Positions 54,383 to 64,000 of a stretch of DNA of 64,000 nucleotides are shown here, piece by piece. The stretch's first letter is position 1, and each line of letters begins with the position of its first letter. Below the pieces are notes generated by a model that saw only the letters and a list, made by a program, of their open reading frames with translations, did no database searches and was not told the DNA's origin. A program made the translations under genes and the position numbers. The stretch comes from Gonatopus flavifemur (lineage: Eukaryota; Arthropoda; Insecta; Hymenoptera; Dryinidae), in NCBI GenBank assembly GCA_018340375.1, contig JAFFJZ010000004.1, positions 48,586,001 through 48,650,000 of the forward strand, read 5' to 3'.

Positions 54383-57038
54383 GGGTGGTCCTTAAATGGG
54401 GTCATGACGAATTTTCTCCGTGCCGCCCCAAAAATTTGTTGGAAATGAATGAAACAAAATCCCCCCAAAGCCCGAGCTCTGTAACTTAACTCTAAAGCGT
54501 GCCTCCAAAGTGCTACTTTTTCCCATTTAACCCCTTTAACAACAAAATGTGCTGAAATCTTCCCTTAATTTCAATCTCATGCCATCTGAACAAAAATGGT
54601 GGGAATTGTGAGTCGACATCTTATAGTTTTTGGATCGCTCTTTCAAATCGTGTACACGAAATTCACGAAAAAGAACATTGCACTACTTTTTTTCTCAAAA
54701 ATATCCAAAAAACGCGATTTTTCGACAACGATTTTCCTTTAAATCGAATTTTTTACCATGATGCCACCATTTTGGCGTCTCCTACAGTATCAGAAACGTG
54801 TTCCCGATACTTCGACTTGAAAAATATCGTTGGACATTTTCGATTTTTATCGTTTTTTTAGATTGAAAATGGCGTTTAAAAGCCAAAATTCATCAGAATC
54901 TCTTCATGTTTGGATTTTTTTCAAGGTTTTTCATAACTCAATGATATCAGGTGAGTTATTTGAAGGTATATATAACTCATTCTGATATATGAGAACAATC
55001 TGAGCTCAAAGCATGGTATTTTAAGAGGGCAGCACCTACATGGTAGGAGAAAACCGGTTACACTCCACAAAATCTTCAAAATTCTCATCTCTTGTAATTC
55101 AGTATTGAACTTTCATGAAATCTGTGAGAGTCGATTTTCGAATTATTGTTTATTTAAACTTGTATGTGAATGCAAATTGCAGGGAAAATGTAAAATTTTT
55201 CGACTCCTCGATTCAATTTGGATTGAAAAATTTTTCTGATATCTCCCCAAACAGCACCGAAAGTTCTCAAAGGGTTTTAAAAACGTGTTCATAGTCCCAC
55301 AGATGTTGGTTCCCAAAAGTATATTTTCTAAACATTTAGAGAAAATTCATTCAATGTGCTGGGAAACACGTTTTGGGGACATTGTTGACGAATGCTATGG
55401 TACGTTTCCAGAACGTTCTCGGAACGTTATATGAAAACTAAGTATTTCACCTCTAACCTATACAAATTTATATCTATAGTTTTACTAGGGACAAAAGTAT
55501 CAAACAACAATAAAAGTATGTTTTTTATTGAATATTTGAAAGGATTTCATTTCAGAAGTTCGAAACTATTGGCAGGATATAAATTAGTAAGAATTAAGTC
55601 AATGTATTAAGATTCACATAACTTCAAAATTGGCGCGGAACAAAATTTCATTGTATGCGATGTATTAAAAAGATGCAAATGTAATTTGTCGGATCTATCA
55701 ATACAGGCTCCACCGCAGTTCATTTGCATCGGCTCCAAATGGAGAATATTGGAAGATTTGACACAAGTTTGAACATTAACAAATTCTCATTCTCCGTGTC
55801 TCATAAACGTTCCATGGAAACCTAAATAAAACTATACCAGACATTTGTACATCCCTGGTATATACATGCGATGTTTCCTGAACGTCCCGAAACATTTTCA
55901 GAACATTCCAATGTTTCAGAAGACGTTCCGAGGATGTTGATAGAACCTTCCGGTGCTGTATGGGATCTTCATCAATGGATTTATAATCATGAAGTGTTTT
56001 TAAGAATTGTAGATCATGATTTGGAGCTTCTGCTGCGGAAGGAATTGTGAACCAAGCTTCTATATTATAGGGCTATATTATAAAAGCTTGGTTCACAATT
56101 CCCTCCACAGCAGCAGCTCCTAATCACGATCTACCATTCTTAAAAACACTTCATGATTATAAATCCATTGATGAAGAGATATCAGAAAAATTTTTCAAGC
56201 CAAATTGAATCGAGGAGTCGAAAAATTTTACATTTTCCCTGCAATTTGCATTCACATACAAGTTTAAATAAACAATAATTCGAAAATCGACTCTCACAGA
56301 TTTCATGAAAGTTCAATACTGAATTACAAGAGATGAGAATTTTGAAGATTTTGTGGAGTGTAACCGGTTTTCTCCTACCATGTAGGTGCTGCCCTCTTAA
56401 AATACCATGCTTTGAGCTCAGATTGTTCTCATATATCAGAATGAGTTATATATACCTTCAAATAACTCACCTGATATCATTGAGTTATGAAAAACCTTGA
56501 AAAAAATCCAAACATGAAGAGATTCTGATGAATTTTGGCTTTTAAACGCCATTTTCAATCTAAAAAAACGATAAAAATCGAAAATGTCCAACGATATTTT
56601 TCAAGTCGAAGTATCGGGAACACGTTTCTGATACTGTAGGAGACGCCAAAATGGTGGCATCATGGTAAAAAATTCGATTTAAAGGAAAATCGTTGTCGAA
56701 AAATCGCGTTTTTTGGATATTTTTGAGAAAAAAAGTAGTGCAATGTTCTTTTTCGTGAATTTCGTGTACACGATTTGAAAGAGCGATCCAAAAACTATAA
56801 GATGTCGACTCACAATTCCCACCATTTTTGTTCAGATGGCATGAGATTGAAATTAAGGGAAGATTTCAGCACATTTTGTTGTTAAAGGGGTTAAATGGGA
56901 AAAAGTAGCACTTTGGAGGCACGCTTTAGAGTTAAGTTACAGAGCTCGGGCTTTGGGGGGATTTTGTTTCATTCATTTCCAACAAATTTTTGGGGCGGCA
57001 CGGAGAAAATTCGTCATGACCCCATTTAAGGACCACCC
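54383..57038. mobile_element. 2.66-kb near-perfect palindrome, interrupted once
   Basis: Ends GGGTGGTCCTTAAATGGGGT and ACCCCATTTAAGGACCACCC, flanked by TA. The outer arms, 54383-55245 and 56176-57038, are 863 bp each and differ at one base by eye. The inner arms (55968-56069 and 56070-56175) meet with essentially no loop but differ at about nine positions in 105. A 720-bp element sits in the left arm only. No coding sequence. The GGGTGG ends suggest a relative of the CAGGGTG elements. Confidence 0.85.
55246..55965. mobile_element. 720-bp CCCA-ended insertion in the palindrome
   Basis: Ends CCCAAACAGCACCGAAAG and CTTCCGGTGCTGTATGGGA. The opposite arm gives the empty site GATATCTCTTCATC, so the target is duplicated as TC on both sides. 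Near each end are GGAACGTT/GAACATT-type repeats. The ends resemble those of 43164-44096. Non-coding; the ORF at 55392-55610 has no motif. Confidence 0.8.
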
Positions 57039-58197
57039 TAATATACATATATACAAACAACCAGACATTGGTTTACATGACTCGCGTGAACTCTGTTCAT
57101 TATAATGATATTATTGGCAGAATATTGAAATAGCGGAGATTGGGTGTTGTAGTGAGCCAAAGCTACGCCAGAACAGAGCCAGAGTTGGAGGGAGTACGAT
57201 ATGTTAGGTCGAAAACAATGTACCTGGACTAATGGGGGACTGACTGGCTTTGGAATCGGTTATCAACTTTCGCCAAAAGAAATCCCCGAATAAACATGCA
57301 TCTGGTGGTTCACCAAAGCTGCGCCATTAGGTAGCAAAAATGACCTGATTCATTTACCATATTAGGTGGGCGAAGAAGCGGCTATACTGATTCAGTTGAT
57401 TACAAATTTCGTAGCCAATCAGTGCCATACCAATACTGGCATATGGTCGGCTATCAAATATATGAAATGGTCATCCCAACTCTAGCTCAGTACTGGCGCC
57501 GCTTTGGTTTATCATAAGAGCCGGATTTCCATAGACATAATTTTAACGTAGTTCGACTACCGATTTTGTAGTTAGCCATTGCCCTGCCGATCCTGGCACT
57601 CGATCGCCTATTGGATATATTGAATGGTTATCCCAACTCTGGCTCAGGACTGGTTAAGCTTCGGCTCACCCTAACAGCCTGATCCCCATCGCTACGATTT
57701 TAACGACAATACAACATCGATTTCGTAGTCAGCCAGTGCCATATTGATACTGGCATATAGTCGGCTATCAAATCTATGAAATAGTAATCCGCACTCTGGC
57801 TCAGTACTGGCGCCGCTTTGGTTTACCATAACAGCCGGATTTCCATGGACACAATTTTAACGTAGTTCGACTACCGATTTTGTAGTTAGCCATTGCCCTA
57901 CCGATCCCGGCCCTTCATTGTCGATTGGATATATTGAATGATCATCCCAACTCTGGCACAGTACTGGCGCGGCTCCGTTACACTACGATCCGTGTATTTT
58001 CTAGCCAGTATTGATTCATTACTGGCCCAACACTGTCTGTTCACGCCAACCAATACCTTCTCAACTCCGTCGAACATGTACAGCCAGTTGAAAAACAGTC
58101 ATGGGCCTGAACAGGAACAGTTGTTTTTGCCGAAGTCAGGCAAATACAACCTTTCCAGTACTGGGCGATTTGTCAACTCCGGCAATTTCCACATGGG
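57039..58197. repeat. Tandem array, about 155-bp units (copy 2), CCCATGTGG end
   Basis: About four direct units (GCGCCGCTTTGGTTTATCAT, then CTACCGATTTTGTAGTTAGC and GTTATCCCAACTCTGGCTCA) after one inverted unit (57130-57310). It ends CTCCGGCAATTTCCACATGGG at 58197. Its last 200 bp parallel 54010-54220. Together with copy 1 it flanks the palindrome, which has apparently inserted in or between them. Confidence 0.6.
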
Positions 58198-58307
58198 TTG
58201 TTTCGTTTGATTCTTTTTGTATTTTTGAAAAATTAAGAAACAAATGATGAAATAATAGATAGTAATAATATTATTCGTTTCATTTGTTCAGAGTTTGAAG
58301 AAACGTC

Positions 58308-58664
58308 CTAAATTCGTGCCTCTACACTAGAATATCCTCTCAAACATGGTCCGGGAACAGTCAAGCTGAACAGAGCTTCCAAGTAATTTTTGGAATGTGA
58401 TTCTCCATCAATTTTGGGTTCTGTTTCTTCAGAAAATTCACCGTTGAAATCTTGAGCGATTTGTGCAACTCGCTTTATAAATAGTCTTTCGTTTACCCTG
58501 TGAGGTTGATGCAAACCGGAAAAAAATATTCTGCCAATAGGTAGGCACATGAGTTCCTCGAATGGCTTGATTGAGTCAAAAGATAATGGCGATTTCGAAA
58601 AAGTGTTTTTTCCCGTCAATATCTCATCTCCCTGTTCATTCCACCAAAACTCGTATAAAACCAT
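58308..58664 (-). CDS. Unassigned 118-aa ORF
   Basis: An ATG-to-TAG frame with protein-like composition: MVLYEFWWNEQGDEILTGKN, then FEELMCLPIGRIFFSGLHQP and HRVNERLFIKRVAQIAQDFN, ending VPGPCLRGYSSVEARI. PIGRIFFSG weakly recalls the G-IFFAGE motif of flavin amine oxidases, but the rest does not support that. No signal peptide or membrane segment. It may be a single-exon gene, a terminal exon or a fragment; no neighbour informs its role. Confidence 0.4.
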   Translation of the reverse strand: MVLYEFWWNEQGDEILTGKNTFSKSPLSFDSIKPFEELMCLPIGRIFFSGLHQPHRVNERLFIKRVAQIAQDFNGEFSEETEPKIDGESHSKNYLEALFSLTVPGPCLRGYSSVEARI

Positions 58665-59761
58665 TAAATCATAGTATGAATTTCATCATAATCAGTCAAC
58701 TAGAATATGAGATATAGGTGTGCACGAAAATGACCGTATTGGTCATATTTTTCACTTTCCCAATTCACTTCCTTTGGACGAAATCCAGCTGAAACTGATA
58801 TAAGAACAGTAACATCTCCTTCTACACCTGTGTGAAAAATTTCGTACTAATCGGATAATCACAAAGAAAGTTATTCGCATAAAAGTAAAATTAAAGAAAT
58901 CCTGAAACACGGAAAAAAGAAAATGAAGCAATTTACTGTATAGGATGACAACGTGTCGCTTCAAGCCTTTAAATAGAAGTTTTCAAAAAATATATTGTCA
59001 AATAATTCATATAAGAGAAAAATCGGTATGGAAAACCATGCAGTATTTCCATGTTTTCAATGAAAATGAGAATACATGTTTATTGCACCTTTTCGTTTGT
59101 TGAATTTGAATTTGCATCCTGATTTTCACTGGGTTCGCAATTCCCTTTTTCAATATCAAAGTTTGTCAAATCTCTTTCCCATAAATCCACCGGTTTGCAA
59201 CATAGCGAATGGCGTCCAGATCAATTATGTAGCATATAATGGTTTTAAATTATTTGAACTTGAGAAAAATTTCAAAATGCTCATATCTCAAAAACCAAAC
59301 CTCAAATAATCTTTTCTCACGCGAAAAACCATTGCATTAGGGAAGGTGTTTTCTGAGACATCCTGTGTGCAGTGTGATCTGAAGATAGATCTGTATCGCG
59401 GAAAGGTAAAAATCGGAGGTGAAAATTGTATAACGATCGGAGAATAGGAACGGAAGATATCTGCATGAGAACGGTATCCACGAAATTTTCAAAAGTTGTT
59501 GAAAAACTTAGTGCTCACCTTTTTATTCCCTCCGTTCCGATTTGCTTGTAGTTTATCTCACCAAATCACCCCCCTCCCTCCCCCGCGAATTGAGTATGCC
59601 CAAAATTCCACAAAATTCTGATGATACGAACACAGAAAAGGCATCCTTCCAAAACATCGTCCAATAATGCGGATCTCAAAAAAAATTTCTTACAGTTTTT
59701 ACCATTTTCAAAAACGTATTCCGCGATATTTACAAAACGTACTATCCGCTCGGATCCAGAA
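58665..59761. other. Non-coding stretch
   Basis: No gene recognised. About 59027-59080 (GGTATGGAAAACCATGC, TTTCCATGTT) is another copy of the old repeat at 16.6 and 50.9 kb. Confidence 0.35.
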
Positions 59762-60414
59762 TCAATAGGCCTCAATGCGTCTCTGAGACGAAAATATTGG
59801 AAAAAGAATCATCCTGATCGGTGCATTCTGAGGAGAGTTATCGTACGCCAAAGAGTGCACATTCACAAACACACGCACGCACACAATTTGAACACAAAAT
59901 ACGTTAATTAATTGTTGTAAGTTGCGGAAGGATCCCGAAGACAACGGTTCGAAGTGAAGAAGCCTATGCAAGATGTTTGTTCCGACTAAACGTCGGTCAG
60001 TATACCGTTCAATTAGTTTATTATACGTGGCAGGATAATTTTCGGCCGTGGAATCGAGGTTCTCTATAATATTGAGCGCAGGATACTTGAGGGAGGTTTT
60101 CAAAAACGACAATTTCTGAATCACGGGCGAAGTTGAGTTATGAATAAGTGAATCGAATAAAGATCGAAATGAGGGAAAATCGTCGGGGTCTCCCTTGAAT
60201 TTCGGAATCTTAATTCGCGGTAATTTGGCGCGAACCGAATTTCCCTGTGCATCCCGAGTAGACGTGTTCATCGTTTGTTGATTTGGATCATTTTCGCGAA
60301 TAACAGTCATCGATGAAGCCTGAGCTTGAATCGGAAAATACAAGTCGTCGTAGGCTTTGGAGACTTGCGTAATTTCGACTAGCAACTCAGGTGGAAGCGA
60401 AGTATTGAGGCAAT
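59762..60414 (-). pseudogene. BEL/Pao gag fragment
   Basis: The frame reads LVEITQVSKAYDDLYFPIQA, then LPRIKIPKFKGDPDDFPSFR and KLSFLKTSLKYPALNIIENL and YNKLIERYTDRRLV. This is the conserved gag core of BEL/Pao elements (LP-I-IP-F-GD---W--F, K--YL---L-G-A). Similarity ends near 59930, after which the frame is unrelated. Both ends are truncated and no LTR or pol adjoins it. It lies head to head with the gypsy fragment at 60430. Confidence 0.75.
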
Positions 60415-60429
60415 ATAGAGGACGACGCG

Positions 60430-61998
60430 TTGATGCAGTATATTATAGATGGAATTTCGGATGATAGCGACAAGAAGTTGGTATTCTATGGTGCAACGGA
60501 TTTACCAGATTTCAAAAACCGACTCAAAAAGTATGAACGTATTCAGAAGAAGCAACCGGAAAAATCAAAAACGAAGAAAAAAGATTTCAAGAGGTTCAAC
60601 CCTGCGCCGCAGAAAAATGAAAATGGTGAAATTAGTGATAGATGTTTTGATTGTGGTGATATAGGCCACAAATCTAGAGATTGTGAGAATAAAGAACTAG
60701 GTAAGAAATGTTTCAAATGTAAAGCATTCGGTCACATTGCTGCGAAATGTCATGGCAAAACAGAGAGTAGGCCGTCGATTAAAAAACTTCAAGTATCGAT
60801 GAATAATGTTACAATGTCTTTAACGAGCAAAATGTTTGAAGAAATTTCTATTAACGGCTTAACTGTAAATGCATTAGTTGACACCGGTCGTCAGGTGAGC
60901 TCAGTTCGCAAAAATATTTACAATAAAATGAATTGTGGGGTTTTATTCGAAACGCAGATAATCTTGAATGGGCTGGGTAAGAGTGAAATAAAACCTTCAG
61001 GCTATATTCAAACGGCAATGCAAGTCGACGGCGACACGTTCCCATGTACGCTGTATATTGTACAAGATAATGCGATGTCTATGGATGTTATATTAGGTAG
61101 TGATATTTTATCGTCCGCTGAAATGAAAATAGACGCAAATGGTATTACGATTAGTAAATCAATACCGACGGTGTGTTTTTCTCAGATCGATGTTGTTGAA
61201 ACCGACATGTTGGATATAGGAGAAGATATTGATGTAAAATACAAAAAAAGGATCGAAGAGTTAATCTCAAATTACCGACCATGTAAGACGAAATCTGTAG
61301 ACGTAGATATGAAAATTGTACTTATCGAAGAAAAATTTATTTTTGACAAACCTCGTCGTTTACCGCCGCTTGAGTATAAAATTGTGGATAAACAGGTAGA
61401 TGAATGGTTGAAAGAGGGCGTAATAGAACCATGTGTATCGGAATACGCTAGTCAAGTTGTAGTTGTAAAGAAGAAAGACGGATCCTCGAGAGTGTGCATA
61501 GATTATAGAAAATTAAATCGCGTTATTCTGAGAGATAGATTTCCATTACCTCTTATGGAAGATCAGCTAGATAAGTTACAAAATGCGCAAATATTCAGTA
61601 CTATGGATCTTAAAAATGGTTTCTTTCATGTACCAGTCCGGGAAGAAAGTCGGAAATACACCTCTTTTGTTACGTACAATGGCCAATATCAGTTTCGGAA
61701 GGTACCGTTTGGACTCTGTAATTCGCCGGCCGTTTTTCAAAGATTTGTTAATTGTATGTTTAGAGATCTGTCAAGGGAGAGTTTCGCCTTACCCTACCTG
61801 GATGATTTTGTAATACCGGCTGAAAATGAAGAAGAAGCTATAAGGCGTTTCGAGATTGTTCTGCAAACGGCACAAGAATATGGTTTTGAGATAAATAAGA
61901 AGAAATGCCAGTTTTTGAAAAGGAAGGTTGTATATTCCTTGGCCACATCATTGAAGGAGGGCAAATTCGTCCATCAGAAGCTAAAACGGGAGCGGTGA
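60430..61998 (+). pseudogene. gypsy gag end, protease and reverse transcriptase
   Basis: 522 open codons. Two CCHC knuckles (CFDCGDIGHKSRDC, CFKCKAFGHIAAKC, near residues 73-113). Protease active site LVDTGRQVSS near 160, where the residue after DTG is Arg instead of the usual Ser or Ala. VILGSDIL near 220. Reverse transcriptase from about 315: CIDYRKLN, FSTMDLKNGFFHV, KVPFGLCNSP and catalytic YLDD near 465. The frame is lost by a 1-nt shift near 61915-61935, after which RNase H continues in the 61905 frame. The 5' part of gag and the LTR are missing. Confidence 0.88.
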
Positions 61999-63094
61999 TG
62001 AAGTTCCCTGAACCTACCTCAGTGAGACAGGTGCAAAACTTCATCGGATTAACGAGTTATTTTCGGAAATTTATTCAGGGATATTCAATTGTGGCAAAAC
62101 CATTAACACATATGTTAAAAAAAGACGTTCCATTTCGATTCGCTGAAACGGGAGAAGCTGCATTCGACAGACTTAAAGAATTATTATCGCAGAAACCGGT
62201 TCTCAACATCTACAATCCGGAGTACGAAACGGAAGTCCATACTGACGCTAACAAGCAGGGTTACGACGCTGTTTTGATGCAGAGATGTCCAAATGATTCT
62301 CAGTTACATCCGGTTTATTACATGAGCCGAAAGACGAGTCCTGCCGAAAAAAGCTATTCGAGTTACGAATTGGAGGTCTTGGCTATTATAGAGGCGTTGA
62401 AGCGTCTCAGAGTGTATCTGCTTGGGATTGAATTTAAAATTGTGACGGATTGCCAAGCATTTCAAAAAACCATGAGTAAACGTGATTTGGGAGCGAGGAT
62501 AGCTCGGTGGGCTCTACTTCTAGGAGAATATGATTATGTCATTGAACATAGAGCTGGTTCGCGAATGAGACATGTGGACGCCTTGAGCAGGCACCCAGTA
62601 ATGCTAATCTCAGTAGATGGTGTTATTGCAAAACTTCAACATACTCAAAATGAGGATGAGGACACCAGAGCTATAAAGGAGCTCCTCAAGGAAGGATCTC
62701 ACGAGAATTACTTTGTGCGTTGCGACATGCTTTATAAGTTCATAGAAGGAAGAGAATTGCTTGTTGTCCCTAAACAGATGCAGATGGAACTGATACGTCG
62801 AGCTCATGAAAATGGACACTTCGCAGGGAGAAAAGTAGAAGAAATCCTGAAACAAGAGTACTACATCCCGAAGTTAAGACAGAAAATAGATCGTCTGATT
62901 GCCAATTGCGTTGTGTGTATAATGAGTAATAAGAAAGCTGGTAAACAAGAGGGATTCCTACACCCTTCACATAAAGAAGACATCCCTCTTCATACGTACC
63001 ATATGGATCATTTAGGTCCTTTAAAATCTACGAGCAAGAAATACCAGCATATTCTAGCCGTGATAAATAGCTTCACGAAGTTCGTTTGGTTGTA
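61905..63094 (+). pseudogene. gypsy RNase H and integrase N-terminal half
   Basis: 396 codons. It begins in the connection region (GHIIEGGQIRPSEAKTGAV, NFIGLTSYFRKFIQGYS). RNase H follows (TEVHTDANKQGYDAVLMQR, SYSSYELEVLAIIEALKR, HRAGSRMRHVDALSR). The integrase zinc-binding domain has H in RRAHENGHFAG and NCVVC. The integrase core starts at YHMDHLGPL with the first catalytic Asp, but the frame stops after FTKFVWL because a repeat begins at 63093. The second and third catalytic residues are not in the window. Confidence 0.88.
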
Positions 63095-64000
63095 GGGGTG
63101 CACGAGACCCGAGATTAGTATCGGTCTCGTCTCGGTCTCGTCTCGAAAATACGAGACGAGACCGAGACGATACCGAGACTGAGGACTCGATACTCGAGAA
63201 TATCGTCGATACTTTGAAATATTTTTGATAAAGGAAAATGAAAAAAATTAATTAGAATTTTTACATATGACATAATTTATATTTTTTAAGCATTACATTT
63301 CTTCACTCTCGATCTACATTTGAAGAAAATGAATGAATATTAAATCATTTAATAATAATATAATTATAATGACAGAATAATAAATGATATAAAAATCAAT
63401 TCAACAATTATAATAATGAAAAATGAAAAAGATGAAATCCACCTCTGAATAAATTCAACCAATTTTTTCTATTCTCAAGTCTTAGAAATCAATTTCACAA
63501 ATCTTCAACTTAAGACTGGATCGTACCCAGCAATCGATGCATCAATTATAACAGCAATATCCGATAATATAATTGAGATATTCCATACATTGTAATAATC
63601 AATAGAATATTTCAATGAGTTAGGATTGTCAGACATAGAAAACAGTAAGGAAGTGTTTTGAAACGTCAAAATTTCATAAATTTTTGAACAAGATTGATAC
63701 TCAAACTGAATAAAAGTTGAAATTCTTAATAAAACAAATGAAGTTGAGAGTCGATATGAAGATTGAAAACTGAAAATTGACAAATTGCGTCGTAGAATAG
63801 GAATGAAATTGAATTATTCAATGAAAAATAATCGTATATAACATAAATCAAATTTGTGATCAAGGAGTCATCCCATATATTAAAACTATCCAAAAATAAT
63901 TCTTTATAAAGTTTCGGAATTCTTTATGGATTCTTTTGAACTATTTCAGAATTCTTGTAATTTATGGGATATTATATTGATATTTAATGAAATCAAGTGA
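63093..64000. mobile_element. TAGGGGTGCACGAG repeat element, right end not in window
   Basis: Begins TAGGGGTGCACGAGACCCGA and is followed by GTCTCGTCTCGAAAATACGA-type inverted and direct repeats of CGAGACGAGACC. It has the same start as the element at 27866. Its TAG provides the premature stop of the gypsy integrase. The remaining AT-rich sequence to 64000 has no gene and no visible partner end; the rest of the gypsy element may lie beyond it. Confidence 0.5.

Noticed and set aside
58308..58664. Flavin amine oxidase assignment from PIGRIFFSG
   Set aside because: A single weak motif with the rest of the protein unlike that family.

Overview
This is a eukaryotic, AT-rich, transposon-saturated window, most probably from an insect genome. 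The evidence is mariner and other Tc1/mariner-superfamily transposases, Ty3/gypsy and BEL/Pao retroelements, a LINE ORF1 fragment, hundreds of small terminal-inverted-repeat (TIR) elements, and one exon-like segment ending in a GTGAGT splice donor. Nothing looks bacterial. The species cannot be named from sequence alone; a hymenopteran is a guess only.

Layout. 1-5 kb: two small MITEs, a LINE 5' fragment (minus strand), and a hAT-like element with a perfect 8-bp target-site duplication that carries the 3' end of a BEL/Pao element. 5.1-9.6 kb: a broken Ty3/gypsy element with two 233-bp LTRs and a 4-bp duplication. 9.6-12.3 kb: first of several Tc1/mariner-superfamily elements with D41D catalytic spacing and very long TIRs. 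12.9-17.5 kb: small MITEs and an apparently intact 1291-bp mariner inserted in a MITE. 19.5-26.6 kb: an LTR element (minus strand) with gag, protease and env-like remnants but no recognisable polymerase. 26.6-31.9 kb: decayed repeats and an unassigned coding remnant. 31.9-40.0 kb: two adjacent long-TIR elements, the first with a three-level nest of insertions, then a 1.85-kb fold-back element. 40.0-44.1 kb: large unclassified TIR elements. 44.4-46.4 kb: an intact D41D transposon. 47.4-50.4 kb: a tRNA-like sequence, a MITE inserted in a MITE, and an exostosin-like exon. 52.4-58.2 kb: a 1.05-kb TIR element and a 2.66-kb near-perfect palindrome flanked by tandem arrays. 58.3-64 kb: an unassigned 118-aa ORF, a BEL/Pao gag fragment, and a gypsy gag-pol cut off by another repeat.

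How it fits together. The only segment with good host-gene character is the exostosin exon; two other coding remnants are unassigned. The rest is mobile DNA. The least described pattern is a set of elements ending in CAC(T/G)GAG...CTC(A/C)GTG. Read against nested and empty sites, they make 2-bp duplications of variable sequence. The longest copies contain tRNA-like cassettes with a B-box (GGTTCGATTCC). The two long palindromes could give hairpin RNA if transcribed; that is inference.
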